The notes under the pieces: generated by a model
Told to the model about the DNA's origin: nothing
Seen by the model: the letters and a program-made list of their open reading frames with translations, nothing else
Database searches by the model: none
Program-made: the position numbers and the translations under genes
From: Carya illinoinensis
Lineage: Eukaryota > Streptophyta > Magnoliopsida > Fagales > Juglandaceae
Length of the DNA stretch: 64,000 nucleotides
Assembly: GCF_018687715.1 (NCBI RefSeq)
Contig: NC_056766.1
Location: 11,983,501-12,047,500, forward strand
Direction: 5' to 3'
Part shown: positions 34,743 to 46,640 of the stretch, in pieces
Position numbering within the stretch: the first letter of the stretch is position 1
Layout: each line of letters opens with the position of its first letter

Positions 34743-36851
34743 TGTGATGACCCGCTTTTGCGTGTATTTTCACTGAAGAGTTGTTTTTAATTTAATTAAT
34801 ATCTTGGTTTATTTATTTTAAATTATTGCGTTTTAAAATTGGTTTTTATTTGTTGGATGTTGTGTTTTATTTATTTATTTGTTTTACGGTTTTTAATCTC
34901 GTTTTCGGTGGATTTGTTTTGTTGTCCGGAGTGAGGATTGGACCTCATTTCTTCCTACATCTCTTCTTTTCCCTTTTTCCTTTTTCTCTTTTTCTCTTTT
35001 CTTTCTTTTTTTTTTTTTATTTTTCTTTTTTTTCTTTCTTTTCTTTTTCTTCTTCCTTTTCTTTTTCTTCTTCCCGCGTGTCCCGTTCGTCTCTCTCTCT
35101 CTCTCTCCTCTCCCACGCCAGTTGCAGCCCAGCCCCGACCCACCGCCATCCGGCCACCGTGGTCGACACCACCCCCGCCGGTCGAACCCCCTCCTGCCGG
35201 CGCACCACCCCACCGAACCCTAGCCCCATCCGGCCAGCCGTTTGGCCGGAAAACGCCCAAGAAGCCCCACGGTTTTTGCCCCGATCCGCTGCCGTCGCTC
35301 CACCTCCGGCCACCACCTCTTCACCACTTCATCACCGGTTCCTTGCCATCCTAACCCACCCATTTCCGGTCTCTAATAGCCACCGGAACAGCTCCCACGA
35401 GCTAGCTTTCCATTTTGGGAAATCTGACCATCAACCACCGTTTTCGCCGCCACCCACGGCCAAACTTCACTTCTACTAGCTTCATAATCATTCTTAGACC
35501 ATTCCCTATCAATCCCAAGCCTTGGTTTGTCCCCGTTCAAAAGTGGGTATTTTACAACCCACGACCACAGTGAATTTTCACTGTTACGTTGCTTTTTCTC
35601 TGCCATTTGCAACGCCGCAAGCTTTCTAAAAATACCGTATAGCGCTGTAAGTATTTTCCAAACCCTACTTTTAGATTTAAATATATTTTTCTCTCTCAAT
35701 AATTAATTGTTGTTGGTTGGCTGATTCCAGACTGAGTCCGAGGAGTTCGGGGGTCGGATGGATTGATGACGGAGTGTTTGGTTTTGCTTGGTTGGGTTGC
35801 TTGATTATTTGTGCTATGTGGCGTGAGTTGCATATTGGGTTTATGTGCATATTGTTTTTAATCGAAAAAATCCCGTTTTATCGGCGTAAATGGTTTTTGG
35901 GGGCGTGTGTCTCATGAGCCCAAGCCGGGATGGGTTATTATCTCGGTGGAGCTCCTCTGGTCACTCGGGAGTGGATAAAACTGAGTGACATCCCCTGGGT
36001 TATCGTAGGGCGACGACCGGATCGCATGATACGGTAACGCTGTCGTGTCGACTCCGTGGTCCCTAGAGTGGCGGGGACTAGAGGATGGCCTGGCCAGGTA
36101 CGCGCGGGGCACGAGTCTGGGCATCACTCGTTTAGGTGTCACATGCGTGGTCCTTACCTGCGGTGTGGCACAGAGCCAGGGCGTGTGGATGATCCCTAGG
36201 GGAGATCATGTTGCATGCATAACCGGATTGTTTTTATGGTTTTCGGATGTGGGCCATTTTCTGGGAAAATGGCGATGCTTGGTTTCTGAGGTTTTTGATC
36301 CATTTTCTGGAAAAATGGTGGTTTGGGCCATTAATGGAGAGGCTTGGTTTTAAGAATATGTTTTTGTGGGCCAAATGGGCTTTTTGGCGTGCGTGGTAAA
36401 AATGTGGTTTTGCGGGACATGTGCATTGGCTTTTCTTGAATCATGTTATTTGAGTTTTATATGTTTTTATCTAGTGGTGTTTGGAGTTTACTTACCTACG
36501 GCACCATTTTTTGTACCGTAGATTTTGGTGCAGAGATCGAGGATGAGGATGAGGAGGCTGAACCTTAGGATGCGGCTCCGCCGGGTTGCTGATGTTATGT
36601 TTTGTATTTGGTTTAAAAATTATATTTGTGTCTTGTAACATTTATTTATGTATGTTTTGAATAGCTTTGTATTAAATAAGAAAAAATTCTGGTACTTAGT
36701 TATTGGCTGGCTTTTTGCTGCGTATTTTCTCGTGCACATTCATCGCTTTTTCACACACTTGGCACACGTCGATAGGGTGATGACCCGTAATGTCATCATC
36801 CGGACGTCTCGATTTTCCTATGTTCGTGCGTGGGGATTTGGGGGCATCACA
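34743..36851 (+). mobile_element. solo LTR-3 (2,109 bp) inside gypsy RNase H
   Basis: Starts TGTGATGACCC and ends GGGGGCATCACA, with target duplication AAAAA (34738-34742, 36852-36856). The RNase H frame rejoins exactly ([20 protein letters not shown]). It has no coding capacity. A long polypyrimidine tract (34957-35110) and a C-rich segment give spurious Ser/Phe/Pro-rich frames. It shares its 3' half with solo LTR-4: the GATGAGGATGAGGAGGCTGA block and the terminal few hundred bases are similar. Two CCATTTTC...GAAAATGG hairpins occur at about 36252-36272 and 36300-36318. Confidence 0.88.
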
Positions 36852-36856
36852 AAAAA

Positions 36857-37270
36857 GGAAGCTAAACCAAAGTTACTTCGGTGGATTTTACTCCTACAAG
36901 AATTTGATTTGGAGATCAAAGACAAAAAGGGAGTCGAGAATCAAGTAGCCGATCATCTCTCTAGAATTGAGCACACAACTGAAGAGGGAGCCCCACTTTC
37001 TCTGATAACAACTCTTTGTTGTATCTCTAACACAAGTTCCTTGGTATGCAGATTATGTAAACTACTTGGTAATCAATGTGATCAATCCAGATTTTACATA
37101 CCAACAAAGGAAGAAATTCTTTTCGGAGGTCAAGCACTACTATTGGGAGGAACCTTTCCTCTATAAGTATTGTATTGATCAAGTGATTAGGAGATGTGTA
37201 CTTGAGGAAGAGATAGAGTCGATCCTAAGACATTGCCATTCATTAGAAGTTGGTAGGCACCATGGAGTGA
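36857..37270 (+). pseudogene. gypsy RNase H end and integrase zinc-binding region
   Basis: [20 protein letters not shown] (about 36870-36929) and VADHLSRIE end RNase H. Integrase starts near 37090 with [20 protein letters not shown] and ILRHCHSLEVGRHHGVNKMV, the HHCC-type N-terminal zinc-binding region. A frame change separates the two. Confidence 0.85.
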
Positions 37271-38330
37271 ACAAAATGGTAGCTAAAGTGCTCTAATCAG
37301 GTTTCTATTGGCCCACAATTTTTAAAGATACTTATGCTTTTGTTTCTTCTTGTGATAACTATCAAAGGAGTGGTAATATTTCCTGAAAAAGTGAAATGCC
37401 ATTAAATAATATATATGTTGTTGAGCTATTTGATATTTGGGGCATAGATTTCATGGGGCCATTCCTTCCTTCTTTTTGTAATCAATACATTTTAGTAGTT
37501 GTGGATTATGTTTCCAAATGGGTAGAGGCCGTGGCCCTCCCTACAAATGATTCTAAAGTTGTGATGAATTTTTTGAGAAAGCAAATATTCACTCGGTTTA
37601 GAACTCCAAGAGCAATAATTAGTGATGGGGAAAACATTTTTGCAACCAACAATTTGAGGCACTCTTGAGCAAATATGGTATTACACACAAAGTTGCCACT
37701 CCATACCATTTTCAAACTAGTGGACAAGTAGAAATTTCCAACTGAGAGCCGAAACAAATACTGGAGAAAACCGTGAGCAACTCAAGGAAAGATTGGTCCA
37801 AAAAGTTAGACGATGCACTATGGGCATACTGGACAGCCTCAAAACTTCAACTGGTATGTCCCCCTATTGTCTAGTTTTCGGGAAGGCATGTCACTTACTG
37901 GTGGAGTTGGAACATAGAACCTAGTGGGCTATCAAGACTCTTAATTTTGACATGGAGGCAGCAGGTAAGAAGAGGATATTACAACTTAACGAGATGGATG
38001 AGTTTCGACATGCATCCTATGAGAATGCTTGCATATACAAGGAGAGAACCAAGAGATGGCATGATAGACATATTCTCAAGAGAAAATTTGAAGTTGGCCA
38101 AAGAGTTCTACTTTATAATTCCAGACTTCGCCTCTTCCCTGGAAAATTATGATCCCGATGATTCGGACCATTCACGGTAACATGAGTTTTCCCGTATGGT
38201 GCCTTTGAGGTTTCTAAAGACTCAAAAGGCACATTCAAAGTTAATGGTCAATGTCTAAAGCCCTACTTTAAAGGAGATTTCAACAAGCAAAAAGTCTCCA
38301 TTGATTTGATTGATTGGTGATTCAAAGAAG
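37271..38330 (+). pseudogene. gypsy integrase core and C-terminal domain
   Basis: [20 protein letters not shown] (37429-37488) carries the first catalytic Asp, and [17 protein letters not shown] follows. The second region reads [14 protein letters not shown] (from 37613), with Asp present but the following GGTHF motif altered. A stop occurs at 37666-37668. The third region and the C-terminal domain (KERTKRWHDRHILKRKFEVG near 38039-38098) are in other frames. The enzyme would insert the element's DNA; this copy cannot. Confidence 0.85.
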
Positions 38331-39339
38331 GAAACGTCAAGCTAAAGACTATAACCAAGAGCTTTTTGGGAGGCAACCCAAATTTCTTTCCATTAATTTA
38401 TTTTGTTTTCATTTATTTTTCTGATTATTCCAATTTTATTTTTTTTTTCATGCTCTCATTTTTCAAATACTGCAACTCCATGCCGCTGTGCTACAAGAGC
38501 CTTCCACAACATTCCTTTGAAACACACCCAGGAGCACACACTTGAGAGTTGGCACCGCAGCACCCAAATGATTGCCTCAAATGTTCCCTAGACCTAGCAT
38601 TGCACTCATCCAACATTTTCAGGGAAGTTTACTTTTATCCTTTCAATTTGTCATCTCTTTTGATTCTTCACATTGGGGACAATGTATTCTTTAAGTTTGG
38701 TGGTATGTGTCATTTATTTTGGGAGTATCTAGTTATTTTCACAAAAAAAAAAAAAATTATTGAAAAATTTTGAAAATCACAAAAATATTTTTTTTTTCCT
38801 TTTGTTTTGTTTTTGGGTTGATGACCACAAGCCTATGATATTACCTGATTGAAATTGAGTTTGATTTTTGGAAAATGCTAAATTTGTTTTGTTTGTGCTT
38901 AATTATTGTGTTAGCTCGAGTTATTTGAATTCCTTTGAACACTTTTGCGCAATACCATGATCAATAAGTTGCTTTGTTGGCTTAGAGTATATTTATGTGA
39001 ATTAGATATTTTCCAAGATCACACTGAACTCTAGAACCTATTTGATAATCTCTTGAGGTGAAATCCTAGGCAGCACACCACTAGAGAAATGATCTAGGCC
39101 ATCTTTGGAACGTTTGAGCTTTTCAAGTCTACCCTAATTATCTATCTCTAGTCACCCTTTTGAGCCTTAAACACATTGGTCATTTTTCTTTAATTAACCC
39201 ACATTTACCACACCTTTTAACACATAAACAATCATCCTACCTTTTCAAGAAAATTTGTTACTTGCTTAATCATTGGAGAAGAGAAAAAGTTTGTTAAAGA
39301 GTTAAAAGAGCAAGAGCAAGTTTTGTTATTCTATCATAA

Positions 39340-39400
<61 letters not shown>

Positions 39401-40042
39401 GTAAAATAATAAAATGAGAAAAAAATGAAAAACAAATAATACAAATAATATAACCCGAATTACCAAAAAAAAAAAAAAAAGTTTGGGGGTTGTGGAAAAA
39501 AAAAAGAAAAAGATAAAAGAGATGAATAAATTGCTCATAAGTTGCTCTATGAAGTAAATGTAAAACTTTGTCTCTATCTTCATTGGAGAAGCTTGTGTTG
39601 AATTTTCTTGCTTTGAATTCCATCCCAATTTTTTTCTTTTTCCATCAACTTAAGCCAAACATTACAAGCTTTTATTAAGACCTTTTGATCTTTGGTGGTG
39701 TGTTTGTACTACGTTAGAAGAGAGTTGATTTGAAAAATAGGCATATGATGTTTGAGAATCTCATTCTCATAGAGATCAATCATAATTCAATCGAGTTTGC
39801 ATAAATTGATCCAAGTTAGTAGAGTAACAAGTTGAGATTGGTAACTCACACACACACTCAAAGGTTTTCTGGTAGCCTAAGCATACTCTTGAATTACTCT
39901 AAAAACTTGTTAAATGTTTAGACTTTCCTTGAATCAGTTTCTTTATGCAATCCATGAGGCAATCATTGTGAGAAATCAACTAATTCTATTTGTTTATTTT
40001 TTTTCTTTTCTCTTTTCATTTTGCTTGAGGACTAGCAATCTT
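38331..40042 (+). other. gypsy 3' non-coding internal region
   Basis: No env-like or other gene is supportable between integrase and the PPT, although Athila elements often carry one. The region holds an (AAT)n microsatellite and, at about 39464-39490, an A run followed by GTTTGGGGGTTGTGG that mimics the PPT. It resembles in layout the internal sequence at 63530-64000 on the opposite strand. Confidence 0.6.
39338..39410. repeat. (AAT)n microsatellite
   Basis: About two dozen AAT/ATA trinucleotides in an unbroken run ending in TAGTAAAATAATAAAA. The long poly-Leu and poly-Tyr frames on the minus strand come from it. Confidence 0.95.
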
Positions 40043-40057
40043 AAGTTTGGGGGTGTT
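40043..40057 (+). other. gypsy polypurine tract
   Basis: AAGTTTGGGGGTGTT directly abuts the 3' LTR start (TGATATGC). The same form, AAGTTTGGGGGTATT, appears on the minus strand at 63515-63529 next to another Athila-like LTR. Confidence 0.85.
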
Positions 40058-41398
40058 TGATATGCTTAATTTCTATATAAGTTTTGTCATACTTTTATTC
40101 TTAATTTTATGCTAGTTTGTGTTTAATTTTCTTATTTATTAAAGTTTTTATTTCTTTTGTTTATTTTTGTTTAGGAATAAATAAATTGAAGGAGTCATTA
40201 AGAGAATAGGAAATATTCAGTTCTTGAAATGCCAGAAGTAACCTTCGGTAATTGAAGGATAACTTTTTCTAAACAACTCCAATAAGCATAATTTTGGTGT
40301 CTACAGAAATCCAAGAGAAAATCCTAGAACTTTTGCATTAAATTCTTGGCCAAAAATGAATATCTAGAATGCAGAAAAGGTGCATCAATTCAAAAGTCAC
40401 AAAACTGCCAAATTTCTTAAATATCCTTCAATATTTATAGCATAACTTCTTCTAGAAAACTCCAATATGGGAAGTATCGGTGTCTACGGAAATATGAGAT
40501 AAAAACCTACAACTTTTGTGTTAAAGAAAATGAACATTTTCGAGGATGAAATGGAGCTTCAAGCAAGAGATCAAAAATCTGTAGAATTAGAGTTCATCAA
40601 GGATTGAGATTCTTGATCTACATAGAGTTTCCTTCTTAACTTTTTAATATTCTCTTTGTGTAATTCTCATTATGAATTCCAGAATTATTATGGTTTGTTT
40701 TGATTAGATTATGAACTAATTTCTATTGCTAAGGCTACAACGTAGCCTTTCCATGATGATCTTGAATCGTATTTCGTTGTGATCATAATTTTATTATTCA
40801 TTTTGAGTATACATCATTGAGTTTAATGCCTTCAATTATTTGGCCAATAGTTGAATGATTTGTTGTGCATGTTAATTCGAGAGATGATGCATGTAGTTTA
40901 ACTTCGTATGATGTATGACATGAATTGAACAAAAGACAGGAATGTGCCAACGTGATTTGTGTGGCTTTTATGGGAAATATTATTAATCTTAATGTGCTCA
41001 AATGCTTTTAAATTTGCATAGACATATCTTGGGTTATCGTAAGTTGAGTAATTCTAATTCTACTCGAGAGAGAGTCTTAGATAAGTTAGAATGTTTCACC
41101 GTCAAATAGGATGATAATTGATTGATTGTATGGTTAGGATTTGAGATTGGATTGGTTAGGTGAGTCGGATGCCTTAATGTTTTCTTCTTAAGTGAAATCT
41201 TCTTCTTTTCATGTGTTTGGTCAATTCTTTAGTTGTTGATTTAATTTAATTTGTTGCTGTTTTTCTAATTCAAAATCCACCACTTTTCTTGATTTTCAAA
41301 TAACTTAGAATTAGAAGAATTTCAATAGTTAATAGGTAAGTAGTCCTCATGGGTTCGACATGTTTCTTATCATTATATTACTTGGTAGAAATTTCACA
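40058..41398 (+). repeat. gypsy 3' LTR
   Basis: Starts TGATATGCTTAATTTC and ends GAAATTTCACA. It matches the 5' LTR but lacks about 17 bases (TGATTTCGTACACTTGT region) near its end. Confidence 0.85.
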
Positions 41399-43165
41399 AC
41401 ATATATGAAAAAAAATGAAAGAACCAATTGTGGAGGATAATAGAGTACTGGTACCCAATCTCAATCAGTAGATTCTTCGGCTGATATGGCAAAGGAAATT
41501 CCCAAAGATAACGGGATAGGTCTTCACGAATAGGATGAAATCATGAAGAATATTATGCAGTTGAAAACATAGGAGGCCATAAATTTAGGTGGAGAGAAGA
41601 TTGAATTTAAAAGGGGTGGGAAGGTAATAATGTCCATGAATTGGAGGACAAAGTTGGGATATAAAAGCCTATAATTGAAGGGATACAGTTGGGCACACAA
41701 AGTATGACTGAAAAAGCATTGGAAATGATTCGAAAATTGGGTGATATAAAAACAGGGTCGAATGTGCTGATATGGGTTCCAACTCCTAATGGAAAATTTT
41801 CTGCTCGGAGTGCTTAGGAATGTATTTGTACTCGTGTTCCAGATTTTCCTTGGACAAAAAAATTTTTAGTTACAATGTGGAAGGCTATGCACCATTGCAT
41901 GTCAATTGATGAACAAGTTCATCAAGTAGGGATCCCTTTAGTATTGAAGTGTAATTGCTACTTGAATGGAGGTTTTGAGGACCTTAACCATGTGCTTGCT
42001 CAAGGAGAATTTGCGGAACAGGTTTGGTCTTTATGCTTAGTTCATGTTGGTTTGCCGAGAATGAATGGTCACTCATGGAGGGAGCGAGTGGAATGTTGGC
42101 CTCGATGTGCAAATAGTTCATCTCAAAAAGGTTAGTTAATTGGTTTATTGCCAACTTTAATTACTTAGAGATTGCGGTGGTGAAGAGGTAAAGCTAGCAT
42201 GGAGGACCGAACATAATCTGTTGTTTTTGTGTGGTGTTCGATTAAACACTGGTTGAGCTGTGTTGCTCTTAAACTCAAAGATGCTAGATCTCTATCTCGA
42301 AGGGATGAAGAATTGCTTCGTAGCTTACAGATTCCTATTAACCAGGTTGTGAACCGTGTGCAAAACCATGTAAATGGCTTTGTCCTTTGGAAGGAGCTAT
42401 TAAGCTAGATGTAGATGGTTGTTCATTGGGAAATCTGGGAGCATCTGGTTCACGGGGGTAATCCGCAATTCAAATGACAAAGTTATTTGTTGTTTTGCAA
42501 AGGCTTTGGGTTTGGGGACCAATAACGCAGCTAAAAGTGATGAGTCTGATTCATGGCCTTAAATAGGTTGATAGAATGGGCTTAAAAACTGTTGAGATAG
42601 AGATGAATTCCATGCTTGTAGTTACTTGGCTTCGGAAGAAACATTATGGTTTGTGGTATTTGGAAGACTAATGGGAAGAATTTTTAAAAAGGCTAGACAT
42701 GATGAATTTCTCAATCTCTCATTCATATGGTGAAACAAATGTAGTGGCAGATGGCTTGGCTAAATTGGGAGCTAATGGTTCAAATGATTTGTGGTTCTCA
42801 ACTTTAGATACTCCTCCTTTAATAAGAGGCTTAATAAGACTGGATGAAGGTAATTTTCCTTACATTAGAAATAGTTAATAAGTTTGCTATGAATTTATTT
42901 CTTGGATATGTTTATTGTTTATTGCTTTTTTTTTTTTTTTGCGAACTGGATTTATTGTATTATTTTTATTTGGTTCAGTTAGAAATTTTTTTTTGCATCT
43001 AGGTTTTGGTCATATTGGTGAATTCGTAAACCCTCAGGTGTTTGTCTTGTTATCATAGTATTCCCTTGCCATAAGTGAGGGCTTATCAATAAATTTAGGA
43101 TACCATCCTCTTCTATAAAAAATAAAAATAAAAAAAAAATACAAAAAAAAAGAAGAAAAGGTCAT
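41399..43165 (+). pseudogene. LINE-C, C-terminal ORF2 (zf-RVT, RNase H) and poly(A)
   Basis: The first 350 bases show ORF1-like Lys/Glu-rich sequence with stops. From 41755 LIWVPTPNGKFSARSA leads into zf-RVT: TMWKAMHHCMSIDEQVHQVG, LKCNCY, LNHVLAQGEFAEQVW (41872-42030). RNase H follows with KLDVDGCSLGN near 42400 and NVVADGLAKLGANG near 42738-42780. The 3' UTR ends with GATACCATCCTCTTCT and an A-rich tail (43113-43160). The RT domain is missing, so this is a rearranged or chimeric LINE. Confidence 0.75.
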
Positions 43166-43860
43166 GGCCTTGTGTTGTGAATATTAATAGAACAAGGCTC
43201 CAAATGAAAAAAGGCTAGGTGGGGAGCCCAAGTGACATGGGTAAATGGAAGCAGGAAGTGGTAGAAGGTCATAAGTGGAAATGCACTTCCCAACTACACA
43301 AAAGGACTTCCCCACTACCAGTGGCATCCCAACAAAAAGCACTTACCAAAAAAAAGAAAAGAGCAATGGGAGATGGAAGAAGAGACAAGAAGATCAAGCA
43401 AGAGGAATTATGGAAGGAGAAGGTCTGATGAGGAACAAAAGGAGACTCAATTGAGTATATAGGTGATGGATGGTGTCTAGCACCCCTGGGAGCAATGAAA
43501 ATCCTCAATTGGAATGCTCATGGGCTTGGGAACTCACTAGACATTTGAACTCTTCCGGACTTAGTCAAGAAGGAAGTGCTCGATATTATGTTCCTCCAAG
43601 AAACCATGCTGAAAGCTCAATTTTTTTTTTTTTTTTTCATTTAAGCACAAAATTGGCTTTAATAATTGTTTAGTTGTAGATTGTGATGGTAGAAGTGGGG
43701 GGGATTGCTTTATTGTGGGGGAAGGATGCTAATCTATCTGTCTTAATTTTTCTAAATAGCGCATTGATGCTTGTATTATGGAAGAGGGAACTAGAAAGTT
43801 GGAGTGGTACATCACAAGTGTCTACAGGAATCCTAATACCAACCTCTGGTTTATAACATG
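43166..43860 (+). pseudogene. LINE-D ORF1 tail and endonuclease start
   Basis: A Lys-rich frame (43219-43428) resembles an ORF1 C-terminus. ORF2 starts at ATG 43494 with MKILNWNAHGLGN, the classic LINE endonuclease start, then DLVKKEVLDIMFLQETMLKA (about 43560-43615), a 17-base T run (43621-43637), and LEWYITSVYRNPNTNLWFI before solo LTR-4 cuts it at 43860. A TGA lies in the first endonuclease block (ACATTTGAACT, CGA to TGA expected). Confidence 0.75.
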
Positions 43861-46174
43861 TGTGATACCCCATATTTTTCGTGTATTTTAATTAAATAAT
43901 TATTTTATTTATTAAGATTATGGCTTCCATGTTTTAAATTTTAGATGATTTACATGGTATTATTTTATAATTTTTAACTATGAAATTTAATTCGATGTGC
44001 TTTATTGTTATTAATTATTGTCCATTCTTTAAAATGCTCTTTATTTTAAATTAGTTTATTGTTGGATTTTATTATTTTATTTTACTTAGTCATTGCATTT
44101 AAGTTATTTTATTAAACTTGCCATTTTGAAAATTCTTTTCACTGGATCAGTTTTGAGACCCCGAGTTGAAAGGCTGGATCTTATTTCTTTCGCTTCATTT
44201 TTCTTTTCTTTTTTTTTCCTTTTTTCTCTTTCCCTTTCCTCTTTTTCCTTCTTTCCTTTTTCCTTCTTTTTCTTTCTTCCACTGCTTTCCTTCTCGCGTG
44301 CGCTTTCCCTCCCCGTGTCTTCGTTTTCTCCACCCAGCTCCTCAGTACACAACCTTTCTTCCTCACCACCCAGCCCATCCTCTTCCCTACCTGCCGACAA
44401 CAAACCTCTCCATTTTCAACCCCAACTGTGCTACCGTTCCTCCCCACGCCCACTTCAATGCCACGGCTTCTTTGAGTTCCAATGCCATCGTGCCACCACC
44501 ACTCACCACCATCTCTTAACCAAAGCACTGGTGACCCTTCAGCTACGTAACCCACCCATCCTCAGCCCCGATCCGTCCCCTTTGAAGCCCCTCTATCTTC
44601 ATTTATGATTTGTCCATTTTGGCCTCCAACCGCCGCTCACGCTGCCACCTACGGCCAACAACCACCACTATTTGCTTCTCCAACACCTCTAAGCTCTTCT
44701 ATAGCCAACCCAAACCCTCATTTGTTCCCATTTGAAATTTGGCATTTTGGGACCCATGACTATGTTTCGAAAAAACATTGTTCCATTGTTGCGTTGCCAC
44801 CTTTAGCACCGCCTTTGATCCTCCAAAATGTTATTCCATCACTGTAAGTAATTCTCCAAAGAATTTTCTTGAGATTTAAATATATTTTTACACTAACATA
44901 TTTTCTGTAGTCTGGTTGATTGTGCAGGACCTTGGGTCCAAGGAGTATGGAGGTTGGGTCGAATTGGAGGATGGGATTGTTTGTGGATTTGGATTGTGTT
45001 TAGATATTTTATAAGTCGTGTTGGTGTCATGACATTCATCATATGTTCAAGCATGCTTATGTGTTGTAAATGAAAATCGGGTTTTCATGTGAGAAAGGAT
45101 TTTTGGTATGTTTGTAATGAATGAATTGAAAGGAATGAAAGAGAGGAAGAATGAACTATAGGGATGGTGGTAAGTAGGGACGATGGTAGAGTCCCACCTA
45201 TGATTCCTGCCTACATTGCACACGGTAGGAATGGTGGTAAGTAGGGATAGTGGTAGAGTCTAGCATGTGATTCCTGCCTATAGTGTAAGCTGTAGCAATG
45301 GTGATAAGCAAGGATGGTGGTGAGTCCTGCCTATGATTCCCTCCTACGGTGCAAGCGATTGGGATGGTGGCAAGCAAAGACAGTGTTAGGGTCCCGCCTG
45401 TGATTCCCGCCTACAATGCAAGCTATAGGAATGGTGGTATGCAGGGATGGTGGTAAGTCCTGCTTGTGATCCCTCCTACAGTGCACACAGTAGGGATCTC
45501 GACTACAGTGAGTGATAAATGGATAAGTTGTGCCATTTTTTAGGAAAATGGAAGTTTATGATTAAATGGATATGAGTGGTTTATGTTTGGGTCATTTTCT
45601 GAAAAAATGGTTGGTGGTATTCAAAGGCGTGTTTTGGATCAAATGAGATTCTTGGCGTGCATTGGAAAATGGTGGTTTTGGTCACATGCTTCTTTCATCA
45701 TGTGCACACACACATGTTGGTTGCATTAATGTATTTTATCTCTTGGGTTGTTTGGTTGGTTACTTATTGAGACTCATAATCTCACGTGGTATTGTTTCTA
45801 ATGGTTCTATTTTATGGAATCATAGATTTTGATGTAGATGAGGACGTTGAGCCTGAGACTTCGGCTCTATTGGAGGAGTGACCTGGGGTCGCTTATTGGC
45901 TTGGGGTTTGTTTCCCCTTTTATGTGTTTTGGTTTGTATTATACTTTTATTGGATAACTGTATAACTTTTTAAAGGCATTTTATTTTGGGAAATCTGTAT
46001 TTAAAATTATGGTACTTAGTTGACTATCCTTTATTCATCTGCTGTGATTTTTGTTGTACACATTTTGCATAAGCACACACTTTGCACTTGTCATTTGGGC
46101 TACGTGACCCATGTTGTCATCATGTTGACGTCACAATTCCCATGTTTCTGTATGTGGGAGTCAGGGGCGTCACA
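43861..46174 (+). mobile_element. solo LTR-4 (2,314 bp) inside LINE-D
   Basis: Starts TGTGATACCCC and ends GGGGCGTCACA. Flanking pentamers are ACATG (43856-43860) and ACGTG (46175-46179), a target duplication with one mismatch. The LINE endonuclease frame resumes after it. It is related to solo LTR-3 (shared pyrimidine tract, GATGAGGACGTTGAGCCTGA block, similar 3' end). It contains a 67-bp tandem array and two CCATTTT-type hairpins (about 45533-45552, 45594-45610). Confidence 0.85.
45161..45494. repeat. ~67-bp tandem array, 5 copies, in solo LTR-4
   Basis: Units start GGGATGGTGGTAAGTAGGGA (45161), GGAATGGTGGTAAGTAGGGA (about 45228), then near 45294, 45361 and 45428. Each contains a GATTCCTGCCTACA-like segment. 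Periods are 66-68 bases by counting. Confidence 0.85.
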
Positions 46175-46380
46175 ACGTGGGAGCTAACCATATCGTTATG
46201 TAGAAGGGAGGGTGAAGCATGACTGGTTCTTGGAGAGGGGGGGGGGGGGAAGTCTAGAGAGACAGATGGCTAATATTGGTGAAGTGATTAATGAATGTAC
46301 TTTGAGGGACTTGGGTTAGAGTGGCCAAAATAATTTACATGGTGTAATAAAAATGATATGGTCATAATTTTTAAAAAATC
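46175..46380 (+). pseudogene. LINE-D endonuclease, 3' part
   Basis: The frame continues with ELTISLCRREGE, a G homopolymer (46239-46249), INECTLRDLGLEWPK and FTWCNKND (about 46340-46365), the FTWxN motif of LINE endonucleases. The LINE ends or degenerates after this; no RT follows. Confidence 0.7.
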
Positions 46381-46640
46381 AAATGATCTTCATTTTTACA
46401 TTAGAAACTACTTTGTTTATTTATTTTTTTTAAATTTCTTTCCAAACAAATGTAGTATATTTGAAAGTGTTTTAAACATATGATTACCAAATCAATAAAT
46501 AACTTTTTGATAATAGAGCTTATTACTTAAACTATAAATTATAAGCCCTAAAGTTATAAGTTATATTTCTCACCGCAATCCTAAACATGCTGTCTAAAAT
46601 ATCTTTCCAAAACTACCATTTTCTCCTTTTTCCTGCTAGG
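46381..46640. other. no gene seen
   Basis: AT-rich spacer between LINE-D and LINE-E. It holds weak inverted repeats of AATAAATAACTTTTTGATAA type but nothing I can assign. Confidence 0.5.

Larger units (their letters stand above)
26285..41398 (+). mobile_element. Athila-type Ty3/gypsy retrotransposon with two nested solo LTRs
   Basis: LTRs at 26285-27650 and 40058-41398 flank a PBS, gag, protease, RT, RNase H, integrase and PPT, in gypsy order. The PBS (like TGGCGCCGTTGCCGGGGA) and the DLG-type protease are characteristic of Athila/Tat elements. An Athila env-like gene is not evident. Solo LTRs at 30503-33870 and 34743-36851 split pol. Multiple stops, frameshifts and loss of the RT active site make it non-autonomous. 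No matching target duplication was found (TCTAT on the left, ACATA on the right). Confidence 0.88.

Noticed and set aside
34826..35479. Long Ser/Phe/Pro-rich and Lys/Glu-rich open frames
   Set aside because: They translate the polypyrimidine tract and C-rich part of solo LTR-3 on both strands. No domain, and several frames are open at once, which is a composition effect.
39294..39628. Poly-Leu and poly-Tyr minus-strand frames
   Set aside because: Produced by the (AAT)n microsatellite.
26285..41398. Endogenous pararetrovirus
   Set aside because: There are true LTRs, a PPT and PBS of Athila type and an integrase; no movement- or coat-protein motif was seen.
44093..44608. Similar Ser/Phe/Leu and Lys/Arg/Glu-rich frames
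   Set aside because: Same low-complexity region in solo LTR-4; all frames lack recognisable domains.
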